DNA of 64,000 nt from Aphrophora alni (Eukaryota > Arthropoda > Insecta > Hemiptera > Aphrophoridae). Every line of letters starts with the position of its first letter. The stretch's first letter is position 1. The position numbers were made by a program, and so were the translations under genes. The notes beneath the pieces are model-generated. The model ran no database searches and was not told the origin of the DNA. It worked only from the letters and a program-made list of their open reading frames with translations. The DNA lies in the NCBI GenBank assembly GCA_963513935.1, contig OY740774.1:22959949-23023948 (forward strand), given 5' to 3'. Shown one piece after another: positions 17,585 to 26,825 of the stretch.

Positions 17585-18502
17585 CTAAACAACAAGCTTG
17601 GTTTTATCAATCCAACTGTCGTGTTCCTTGTCAAACCCTAACCACCGCACCAGTACTTTGTTACCCTTTTTGCGTAATACTTTTTCAACAAGATATACGT
17701 TGCCGATCTTTGACCTGCTTAATTCTTCGGCATAGAACCCCCCTTTCAGAATGTCACCTTTCGAGTCTTGTAGAATGTACGTTACAGGATTGGTCGGTAC
17801 AACAGCGTACACGGTAAACACTTCGTTTGTCCAGTTGGGTAGATATCCTTTGGCAAAAGTCTTTTTAAATTTCGATATTCTAACTTTGTCGTCCACTTTA
17901 AATCGCGCCAGTGCTTTTGTACTCTTGCGTGCTGTTTTGTCCAGTAACATTTTCTCGTGCTTTTTCAACACTTGAGCGGGTTTCATGCCTATAGTACTGT
18001 GCACAGTGTTATTGTAGGTCTTTACTACGTTTTTCAACAGCTCCACCCACTCGTAACTACCGCGTGCCGTAAATTCACGCCACATTATATTTTTCAAAGT
18101 ACGGTTCAGACGCTCAACCATAGACGCTTTCTTGTCTGAAAAAGTGGCGTAGTGATTTATATTGTATTTTTTCATTAATCTCTTTACGTGCATATTGAAA
18201 AACTCCTTCCCCTGATCGGTCTGAAAGTTATTCATAGGATGTTTTTTCAGTATCGGTTCTAACGCTATAGATACGTCTAGAGCCGACTTTGTCTTTAGCG
18301 GTTCTGCAATCGCATATTTTGTCAGACAATTTATCATTGTCAGTATATATTTGTAGCCTCGGTTTTCCTTAGCATATGGAATCATTTCCACTAGATCGGC
18401 TTGGTAAAGGTCGTTAACTCCTTTCAGTGTCACACTACGTGTTTTGAAATTTCTTCGCGCGGGCCTGTGGAGCTCCGCCGCAATGGCTCGCCTTACATCC
18501 AT
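17585..18502 (-). CDS. Retroviral-type integrase with C-terminal chromodomain, N-terminus short
   Basis: 305 aa. The rve core has a DDE triad at D36 (YQADLVEM), D96 (FQTDQGKEF) and E130 (SMVERLNRTLK), with a D-x33-E spacing. A chromodomain follows at about 258-305 (VEKVLRKKGNKVLVRWLGFDKEHDSW), which would steer insertion by binding methylated histone tails. Polinton integrases usually have some 40 or more residues before the 'LH.P.RR.F' motif; here it appears at residue 11, so the N-terminus looks truncated. It joins element ends to host DNA. The polymerase stub ends 33 bases upstream. Confidence 0.9.
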   Translation of the reverse strand: MDVRRAIAAELHRPARRNFKTRSVTLKGVNDLYQADLVEMIPYAKENRGYKYILTMINCLTKYAIAEPLKTKSALDVSIALEPILKKHPMNNFQTDQGKEFFNMHVKRLMKKYNINHYATFSDKKASMVERLNRTLKNIMWREFTARGSYEWVELLKNVVKTYNNTVHSTIGMKPAQVLKKHEKMLLDKTARKSTKALARFKVDDKVRISKFKKTFAKGYLPNWTNEVFTVYAVVPTNPVTYILQDSKGDILKGGFYAEELSRSKIGNVYLVEKVLRKKGNKVLVRWLGFDKEHDSWIDKTKLVV

Positions 18503-18535
18503 TAGGTAAATGAGTGTGTTTACAGATTGGTGGCA

Positions 18536-18913
18536 CTATTTATTTCGTGGAGATACTCTGGTGCAGGTAATCTCGAAATTATCGCTGCTTGTTCCCGCCT
18601 CACCGTTGCTTTGGATTAGTCCGCCAAAGATTGTCCATAAGAGATCGACAGAGATTTCGGAAGCTTTACGAAAAGCAACGTATCCAGGCGTCTTTGTTTT
18701 AAAATTGAGACTAGTAAAAGTAAAGCCCAACAGATCACCATCAGCTGTTCCATTTTTCATTTTGTCCACCAAACATTCAAAGCCTCTTTTTATCCAATCA
18801 ATTTCCGTGACATTCTCGGGTGGTGGATGAAATTTAAACTGAATTTTAGTCCTTAGAGTACGAAATTTTTTCGTCACCCTACTTTGCGAGGAAACAATGT
18901 AAATTGGCTCCAT
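18536..18913 (-). CDS. Stub resembling the N-terminal domain of Polinton polymerase B
   Basis: 125 aa from the ATG at 18913; upstream the frame only has a TTG. Segments FKFHPPPENVTEIDWIKRGF and the C-terminal LIQSN...FEITCTRVS recall the domain that precedes protein-primed family B polymerases in arthropod Polintons. In complete elements a polymerase of about 1000 residues follows in frame; here the frame stops and the integrase starts 33 bases on. No polymerase motifs (DTDS or exonuclease motifs) occur anywhere in the element. A large deletion is the simplest reading. The stub could also be a stand-alone gene. Confidence 0.6.
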   Translation of the reverse strand: MEPIYIVSSQSRVTKKFRTLRTKIQFKFHPPPENVTEIDWIKRGFECLVDKMKNGTADGDLLGFTFTSLNFKTKTPGYVAFRKASEISVDLLWTIFGGLIQSNGEAGTSSDNFEITCTRVSPRNK

Positions 18914-19953
18914 AGTTCTTTTCAAGTAACTCTAACCGTGTGAGTCACCTTGTTTTAACTTGTTTGACCGGTGCTACACTCTGGTAGTAGATGGAGTAAC
19001 CTGTGGACACTCTCCTTTCAGCGTCTAGTACGCATGCGCACTGTTACGCACTGTTGTACAATCCGGCTAGACCGGTCAGAACCTGTCTACACACCTTGGA
19101 ATGGTAGCCGAAACGAGGTAGTCGACGCGACCCCCCTTTCTTACCTATATGAATATTGTTGGAGGGGAGTAGAGGGATTTGGCCTGAGACCGATATGCTG
19201 TCACTTCCACACACGCTGGGAGGTGGTAGTGGGGGGTTCCCGCAGCCAGTGGGGGGTTCCCCCAGCCGGTGGGGGGTTCCCGCAGGGGGGAGCAAAGTCC
19301 GCGGGTCGAGGTATATCGGTTGGATGTTTGGGTTGCTAAAAGTGTATGTCGGTTGGAAAATCGGTTGCTAAAAGTATATTTCGGTTGGTAAAAGTATATT
19401 TTGGTTGGTAAATCGGTTGGTTTCGGTTGGTAAATCGGTTGGTTTTGGTTGGTAAATCGGTTGGTTTTGGTTGGTAAATCGGTTGGTAAAAATATATTTC
19501 GGTTGTTAAATAGTGGCCAGACTAACACCCGTGTGGGCTGTGGTAAGCATAGGTTAACAATATTTTAACACGATACATAAACACATGTGCTACACCCTGG
19601 TAGACAACGGAGGAAACTACGTTTAACACATTAAATGTACCTAGGTCGTGGTGGGCAAAAGTAGGAAACTCTAATAGGTTAGGTTAACTATCTTAACACA
19701 TTATATAAATATATAACACATTATATATATAACACATTATTGTAACAGCTGATTGGCTGTGGATGGGTAAAAGTAGGAAACTTTAGGTTAACTATCTTAA
19801 CACATTATATATAACACATTATATATATAACACATTATTGTAACAGCTGATAGGCTATGGTAGGCAGAAACTTATAGGTTAGGTTAACACAAGCACATTA
19901 CAATTTGGACACTACTATTTGTTGTCAGAGTAACCTAGAGGTACGACTCAGAA
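18914..19953. repeat. Non-coding right arm with several tandem repeats
   Basis: No gene. It holds a GCGCATGCGT (NRF-1-like) motif near 19030-19041, a GGGGGGTTCCC(C/G)CAG minisatellite (19229-19287), a TTGGTAAATCGGTTGG minisatellite (about 19320-19510) and a duplicated block of about 120 bases with GGTTAACTATCTTAACACAT and TAACACATTATATA (about 19660-19890). Confidence 0.65.
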
Positions 19954-19958
19954 CCCAT

Positions 19959-20015
19959 ACCGTAAGACGTACGCGAGTTTTTCGCGGTCGCGAAAAACTC
20001 GGTAAGTCTTACGGT
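19959..20015. repeat. 57-nt near-perfect hairpin at inner edge of right TIR
   Basis: Inverted counterpart of 3974-4030 with the same 27-nt arms. One arm base differs (GTAAGACGTAC against GTAAGACTTAC), which leaves a mismatch. Confidence 0.75.
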
Positions 20016-20061
20016 AAGGGGTTCGTGTCCGAACTTCTACGACATGTTCTGGTGTTGGCGG

Positions 20062-20069
20062 CTTATATA
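20062..20069 (-). promoter_or_regulatory. TATA box, inward-facing promoter of right TIR
   Basis: TATATAAG on the minus strand, with GTTCGGACACG initiator-like sequence about 30 bases downstream. It points at the polymerase stub, integrase and virion genes, so it is a good candidate for their main promoter. Confidence 0.5.
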
Positions 20070-20098
20070 CCGCGTTAGATATCCGACTTGTAATACTA

Positions 20099-20170
20099 TG
20101 CACGATAGCTCAGTCGGTAGCGTGTCCGCCTTCAAATCCGACCTTCATAGGTTCGAATCCCACAGGTATT
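20099..20170 (+). other. tRNA-like sequence with Pol III A and B boxes (right TIR)
   Basis: A box TAGCTCAGTCGG (20106-20117) and B box GGTTCGAATCC (20150-20160) are perfect and 32 bases apart. Stems pair poorly, as in the left copy. It is oriented outward. It differs from the left copy at only a few bases. Confidence 0.55.
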
Positions 20171-20202
20171 AAAAAAGTTAAGTGTATGACGTCGTGTGTG
20201 TA

Positions 20203-20210
20203 TGACGTCA
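20203..20210. promoter_or_regulatory. CRE/ATF palindrome TGACGTCA (right TIR)
   Basis: Same octamer as at 3795-3802. A second near-copy, TGACGTCG, lies just before it at about 20187. Confidence 0.4.
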
Positions 20211-20735
20211 TGTGTGTGTCTCGACAACAATGCTACGTTACAGGTGGGGGGACCAATGGGGGAAGGGAAGGGGCCTAAAGGGGAGGGGCAAGGGGAGGGG
20301 TGGGAGGAGGTGGGGGGACCAATGGGGGAAGGGAAGGGGCCTAAAGGGGAGGGGCCTACAGGGGAGGGGCAAGGGGAGGGGTGGGAGGAGGTGGGGGGAC
20401 CAATGGGGGAAGGGAAGGGGCCTAAAGGGAAGGGACCTACAGGGGAGGGGCAAGGGGAGGGGTGGGAGGAGGTGGGGGACCAATGGGGGAAGGGAAGGGG
20501 CCTAAAGGGGAGGGGCCTACAGGGGAGGGGCAGGGGGGGTGGGGGGACCAATGGGGGAAGGGAAGGGGCCTAAAGGGGAGGGGCAAAGGGGGAGGGGCAA
20601 AGGGGGAGGGGCATAGGGGGAGGGGCAAAGGGGGGAGGGGCAAAGGGGGGAGGGGCAAAGGGGGGAGGGGCCAAGGGGGGAAGGGGTGGGGCAAAGGGGG
20701 AGGGGCCAAGGGGGAGGGGTGGGGGTACCCCCACC

Positions 20736-22184
20736 GTCAACAGCCGCCATGTTGATCTCAACTGTCGCACACTCTACTATCGCTGTACTGTAACATTTGA
20801 TTATGAATGAATAATTTTTGATGCAATCAGGGGATGCAATTTTTGTTACTTTACTGCGTGACTATAATGTTTAACATGACTTTACAGTTACTTGTTGACA
20901 ATATTTTATATATTTAAAGTTCCAACAAAGGACAATCACTGTTAATTATGCTTTTAAATTGCTACGATTAATTGGTACCAATCACCATATTCTCTGTTAC
21001 TGTAAAATCAAAATTAGTTTTATCACAATCATTTTCAGAAGGTTGAATTAGTGTGACTAGGAGTCACCTGTTCTTAGTCTTTAATTAAATATTCATGAAA
21101 GTGAAATCTCGATCTATGGTGAAATCCAAAATTCAACAAAATAGGAGTATAATTTTTTTTATGTTTTCAAAGGCTGTTTGTTATTTTACACAACCAAATT
21201 AGCTGAAGACCCCAAAACTATATAAATGATCGTGTAAAGATGGTATTATTTTATGTTATTTTCAAAATAATATTTATAAAGATAGTTATCATATTCTTGA
21301 GTATTGTAGGTGAAGTATTTTGGGTGAACCCCTCTTAGCTTAGCCCCATGCACATAGTAATTTTCATAGTTTAATTTCTACATAACTATTTGTTGGTTTA
21401 TTGATGAAATAACAGGACTTTCCCTTTATCTCAACCTCTTTGAAAAAATAAAAAAATGTATGCAAACATTTAATTTGGCTAATAACACTGATGAAAACAC
21501 TTATTTTACAAAATAAGAACTAGAGCATCTGAGATTCTGAAGGTACAATTGCCGCCAATAGAGCCTAGAAAACATTCTCTCCAGCAACATGCTTGCACCA
21601 ATTGAACTCTGCCAAATACGAATCCAAATGATGACATGCAGTGCCTCGGTGTCTCTTGCTTCACCATTTAGGAATCCCTACATGCTTTTAACAGTTTGAG
21701 TGTGAGCTCCGGTTTTGGGTTGACAAAATTCTATTTATGGTTGGTCAAATCCTGCCTTCTCAAGTTCTTCAGTCTTGTAAAATCACCAACTATCTGAGTA
21801 GATCATAGTTCTTTATATAATTATATATTATACAGTGTGTCCCATGAAGGTATTTACAATTTGAAACAACCACCAAGTACATATACGTCTACCAAATTCT
21901 AAGATTTCTTTCATACATATTGGAAACCTCTTACCAAAAGTATACCAACAAATTTTTACGCTGATATCTGCAATAGAAATAAAATGGCGGCTGTTGATAT
22001 AAATGCAGTTTAAACGACAGCTCCTGCCGCCGGAGAAGAAGATAACATAAAAGCTCCAAATGGTAAACAGCTGGTTATTTTAAAACAAACAGCTGTTTCT
22101 TTTATTTCAGATCATTGCATTTTTGACAACTTTTATTGTGTTCTTATGCAACAAACATAACATAGGTTGTTCTAGCTGTTTGCC
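20736..22184. other. Host DNA, no gene seen
   Basis: AT-rich, without gene-like frames. Near 21833 the words TACAGTGTGTCCCATGAAGG look like the start of a decayed transposon that leads into the HTH fragment at 22185. Confidence 0.4.
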
Positions 22185-22500
22185 ATGTTTACGATAGAGC
22201 AGAAGGTTTTGTGCTGTGCTTGGTCTATTGCTTTTAATAATGATAAAGAAGGACATAGAATATTTCAAGCTATGTATCCTATGATTGAACCTCCCTCAGT
22301 CATGTCCATCGCAAAGTGGAGGAAGCTCTTACTTGAAACTGGTCGTGTACAGAAAAAGTATTACCTGACTTAGAAGTAGCCAAAAATATATGTGCTGTTA
22401 TTCTAAAGTCTCCTAGTAAACCCATATAGATTTGAAGAGTCTGTTTTAAATAATCTGCCCAGACCTAATGAAGCAGACATTCTTGAACATGTAGAATAAG
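22185..22500 (+). pseudogene. Decayed transposase fragment with N-terminal HTH (DUF4817-like)
   Basis: A 62-codon frame (start MFTIEQKVLCC, later EPPSVMSIAKWRKLLLETGRV) has the layout of the helix-turn-helix domain found at the N-terminus of mariner-like transposases in arthropods. It ends at a stop near 22373, and related coding continues broken to about 22500. No catalytic domain is present, so it is a fossil. Confidence 0.45.
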
Positions 22501-22538
22501 GTCGTTGACTATATATATATACACATGGTATATACATA

Positions 22539-22703
22539 TTTGTTCCCAATTTGCAAATCCATTTGCCTTTGACTTTTGATTTGTTTTACAATTTTAATTG
22601 GTACTTTCCCTTTATCTCGACCCCTTTTGAATTGGTTTATTCCGTATGGTTAGATAACTATCATCAAAAGTAAAGGCTAATGGATTTGCAAATTGGGAAC
22701 AAA
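22539..22703. mobile_element. MITE of 165 bp with long inverted repeats
   Basis: TTTGTTCCCAATTTGCAAAT at the left end is matched by its complement at the right end, and the arms extend about 40 bases with a few mismatches. No coding content. Confidence 0.6.
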
Positions 22704-24129
22704 TAAAAGTATCTTTTAACTAATTTCCATTCTTTTGCAATTTGAAGAATTTTAATCTATGAGCTTACAAAGCGAGGGGCAGGGGGGCAGCTGCCCCCCC
22801 CTGGAAGCAAAAAAATAAATCTTTATTATACATTTTGTTGCTGGAATTTAATACAATTCTTGAAATAACTATTTTAATAATCAATTGTATATTGAATGAC
22901 CATGGCTTGCCCCCCTCCCCTAGTTTTTATTTTGGGTATGCCCTTGGACATAGAGTGGAAATTTGATTAATTTCAAATATAAATTTTGGTCAATTTTTGC
23001 TCTAATGAAACAGAGTTGGCAAATTTATTGGAAAATTATAATTTATTAAAAATATTATTAACAGTGTCTATATAGCGGGAAATACTGGACTCTGTGTACA
23101 ATAGTGATAGAGTAACGAATTTCATTAATTTTCATGAAAGGTAGAACGCAAAAATTACTTGACTTTTTTCTGAACTGCAAAAGCTGTTGTGGCAAACTTA
23201 CAAACAAATATTCATAATGTCAAGGGGAAAAATGGTGGGGGGGGTATTTTATTGCCAAGTTTATCTGATCTGTTATTTTACACTACTTGTTGATATAAGC
23301 ATTTTTAGTACTGGTAGATTAACAATTAATAAAATTATTATTCTGAAATTAATCATTTTATTATATTTATGTTGAATTGTGTAGATTTTTATGAATTAAA
23401 CTGTACAAGTTTTTATTCCTCTCAGTGTAGCTTAGTTGTATTTAAACTATATATATATATTTAAAAACTATATTCTTGAACTCCCAGATTTTAAGTTTCT
23501 AAGCACAAGCTTCCTGTACCTAGACAAAATTTCATCACTGCACAACACATGTAAAATATAAATTATTAATAAGAAGACTCCTTAGTTATTACAGATCCCA
23601 TATTTTCAGGAATATTAAACAAATTTAAATAATTAAATTTTTATTTAATTTTGTATTAGATAATAAATATGACAGTTAGTAAATACATAATAGTCTTGGT
23701 TTGGAACATTTCTATGATTTACATTATTTTCAAAAGAAATCACTTTTTAGGTTTGAATCTTATCGAACTTCTAACATGTGTATTGTAGATATTTTCTTAC
23801 AGTACCAAGTTTTTGTTATATGTACTGACTTCTGCCATATGTATTATATCTACCGTTTCTATTTGTCAGAACAAAATATGAGAATGTTTTAAATATTATT
23901 TCTTATTATATCGTTTGTTTGCTTTTCACGAATTATATACATCATAATTACCTCGATTTGTTGCAAGTCTTTGCAATTTTTGATTTTTGTCTTTTATTGA
24001 AGTGAAAACTTCTATTGGCGCGTTAGGTACTTTTTTGGGATGGACTTTTTCAATAGAAATCGCGTCACGCACCGTACCGTACCGTAATGCAACTTTAATA
24101 TATATAGACAACGGATACGCGCGCACAGC
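22704..24129. other. Host DNA, no gene seen
   Basis: AT-rich sequence with short chance frames only. No homology recognised. Confidence 0.4.
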
Positions 24130-25060
24130 GTGTATATAAACTCATATATCTACGAAAAATATTGCACAAACTTTCTCACATACCCATATATATTAAAACA
24201 AAAATCTACGAAAAATATTGCACTAACTTTCTCACATACCCATAAGGGTAATTCTGCGCAAGCCACTGTTATCGCGTGGACTTTGAACCTTCTTATCGCT
24301 CGGCAGATGGCCTTGCGGGCCTTGAATTATAATAATTATGTTTCTTGCTTTCTGAGAACATCCTTATGACCGTAGTAAAATATGAAAAAGTTTGGGGTTG
24401 ACCAAGTAATTGCGCAGAATTACCCCCATAAGTATTAAAACTAAAAATCTACAAAAAATATTGCACTAACTTTCTCAAACTCATATACAGAGTCAAACTA
24501 AAATCAATGCAAAAATATTGCACAAACTTTCTCACATACCCATATATATTAAAACTAAAAATCTAATATTGCACTAACTTTCTCAAACTCATATACAGAG
24601 TCAAACTAAAATCAATGCAAAAATATTGCACAAACTTTCTCACATACCCATATATATTAAAACTAAAAATCTACGAAAAATATAGCACTAACTTTCTCAA
24701 ACTCATATATATATATATATATATATAGTCAAACTAAAATCAATGCAAATATGTTGCACAAACTTTCTCACATACCCATATATATTAAAACAAAAATCTA
24801 CGAAAAATATAGCACTAACTTTCTCAAACTCATATACATAGTCAAACTAAAACAATGCAAAAAATATTGCACAAACTTTCTCACATACCCATACATATTA
24901 AAACTAAAAATCTACGAAAAATATAGCACTAACTTTCTCAAACTCATATACATAGTCAAACTAAAATCAATACAAAAATATTGCACAAACTTTCTTACAT
25001 ACCCATACGTATTATAACTAAAAATCTACGAAAAATATTGCACTAACTTTCTCCCCTAAT
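24130..25060. repeat. Tandem array, period about 118 bp, with half-unit similarity
   Basis: Units contain AATATTGCACAAACTTTCTC ACATACCCATATATATTAAAAC, then a related half with GCACTAACTTTCTCAAACTC. About seven units are visible, with sequence drift and one MITE insertion at 24247-24424. Frames across it are repeat-encoded and not genes. Confidence 0.8.
24247..24424. mobile_element. hAT-type MITE, 178 bp, perfect 8-bp target duplication
   Basis: Perfect 15-bp inverted ends GGTAATTCTGCGCAA / TTGCGCAGAATTACC. The flanking octamer CCCATAAG is present on both sides (24239-24246 and 24425-24432). It interrupts a unit of the tandem array. Confidence 0.85.
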
Positions 25061-25842
25061 CTATAAGCGTTACATACTGTTCATACAAATTTTCACTTCT
25101 AACGTGTGGTCTTAAGCACACCCAGTTAATTTTTTTATTGCTACAGCACTGTTTTGCTGTTCATTAACAGCTTACTTATTAGTAATAAACTCAAACTTTA
25201 ACATATCTGACTATTTGAGTTTTAGTGTTTTATTGCCTAAGGAAATTGCTTAAGCAGCGAGACAATGTGTTTACTAATGCATTAATGAAAGACAAAAATT
25301 CATAATTATATATCTTACATTTGAGTTTTGAAATTTTTTATATGAAATTAAAACACCAGAATCTACTAAGTATAAAATATTAGTGGTGTAAGTTATGAAA
25401 CTTAATTAATAATTTTTGTTTTGTTTGAAAACGAAAAATATTTCGATTATTATCTTCTTATAGTAACAAATTATTAGGTCATAATAATATATTAACCAAT
25501 CATAACTGCAAATTTCACGTGATTCTAGAAGTCTGTACAATTTACCATTTTTCGTACTCTGTTTATAGAATCTCATGTAGCGTTTGTATTGTTGGTAATG
25601 TTGGTATTAGGTCATTCCGTCATTCGTATTTCATCCTCATTTCGTCGCTGTGTTGCCGACGTCGTCGTGATTCGCCATTTTAATTTAGGCTTCCAATACT
25701 GTTCTTCATTTGTTCTATTAAGTTTTTACATTTTTATTAGCACACACTCGTTAATTTCATTTACGACTAAATTCAGTCAATATAGTTCCTTCATTTGCGA
25801 ATAATAAATTAAGTTGCTAAATAGTATTTCTGTATCGTAACC
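25061..25842 (+). other. Upstream region and 5' leader of FKBP12
   Basis: No gene before the FKBP12 start codon. The stretch from about 25610 to 25680 (CATTCCGTCATTCG, then CGTCGTGATTCGCCATTTT) is less AT-rich and holds CATT-type initiators. It is the likely transcription start area. No TATA box seen. Confidence 0.4.
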
Positions 25843-25879
25843 ATGGGCGTGGATGTTGAATCTATTTCACCCGGTGATG
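25843..25879 (+). CDS. Fkbp12: FKBP12 exon 1
   Basis: ATG in context ACCATGGGC, 37 coding bases ([12 protein letters not shown] plus one base). GTAAGT donor at 25880. Confidence 0.95.
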
Positions 25880-26622
25880 GTAAGTAAAGATATGGATCTA
25901 ATAAAATCAGTTTGTAAGTAAAATCTGTCTATTGTATTACGATTTGCTTAACTGTATACTTTGATAATTAGTTAATGATAGTTAAATGTGATGAAATCGT
26001 TTTCTAGGGCTTAGACCTGGCTCCCAGATGTATTTCCTGTTTGGGAAGTTTGAGGGAAAATGTGAGGAAGTTTTTTGCCTTATCGTTTTTGTAAGGGTTA
26101 TTTTGAACTCAACTTTATTAGTCTACCTAGTTTATACACTTTTTTTTCAGCTTTCAATTGTTTATAAGTGTTAAATTTAGACCTAACTTGCATTTAGTTA
26201 ACTTATTCTCATAGTAGACCTGACCTACACTAAAAAGTTGTTTATTATAATAGGCCTAGCCATTATAATGATACCTTGGTAAATATGTAGTATTCCGGTA
26301 ATTATTTACTTAAAGGAGGCTCCTAATTTTCGCAATTTTTTTTTTTATCATCTACATACCTTACTTTTTAAGAATAAATAATGTTTTCCTTGTGGAGGTC
26401 ACTTTTTTTACTGAAAAATTACAATCTAAAAACTCAAATTCGATGTATTTAATATAGGTTACATAATTGCAAATATTCACATTTACGTCGCATACGTTAC
26501 TAAAGATATTTCAATCTTTATATCCGTGATCACAGATTACGTGATATGCTGTGAATCCTCCATATTAATCTAATTTCAAATTAATAACTTCAATAAATTT
26601 ACGAAAGATTTAGTCAGGTGGT

Positions 26623-26664
<42 letters not shown>

Positions 26665-26779
26665 ATCATATCGCAAAGCAAGCAAATTATTTACTTCAAT
26701 AAACATATTCTAGTTTAGTCATTATGCAAAATTCGTAATGCATCATGCTCGATTGTCCAGTCACTCCACTATATATATA

Positions 26780-26825
<46 letters not shown>

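Larger units (their letters stand above)
3495..20735. mobile_element. Polinton/Maverick-type (adintovirus-like) integrated element, defective
   Basis: A segment of about 17.2 kb bounded by inverted repeats of about 540 and 780 bp. It encodes an integrase with chromodomain, A32-type ATPase, adenain-type protease, penton-like and double-jelly-roll capsid proteins, a phospholipase A2 protein and a fibre-like protein. This gene set defines Polintons and adintoviruses. Size and TIR length fit the group. It is visibly less AT-rich than the flanks. Polymerase B is reduced to an N-terminal stub, the MCP has an in-frame stop, and the protease lacks an ATG. At these exact borders the adjoining hexamers (AAAAAT left, GTCAAC right) do not match, so no target-site duplication supports the ends. 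The true ends may lie slightly outside. Confidence 0.9.
19954..20735 (-). repeat. Right terminal inverted repeat
   Basis: Inverted copy of 3495-4034: hairpin, TATATAAG, tRNA-like segment, TGACGTCA, GT run, then a G-rich minisatellite and the terminal 18-nt palindrome (20718-20735). The G-rich array is much longer than its left counterpart. It is built of units holding ACCAATGGGGGAAGGGAAGG (five copies, about 20250-20560), then GGGGAGGGGCAAAG units to the end. Confidence 0.85.

Noticed and set aside
20099..20170. Functional tRNA gene
   Set aside because: A and B boxes are good, but acceptor, anticodon and T stems do not pair well and there is no close T-run terminator.
20132..20770. Several Pro/Leu- or Gly-rich frames in the right TIR
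   Set aside because: Low-complexity repeat translation on both strands, no start context or homology.
25589..25804. 71-aa frame upstream of FKBP12
   Set aside because: Lies in the promoter/5' leader, has no homology and is probably chance.
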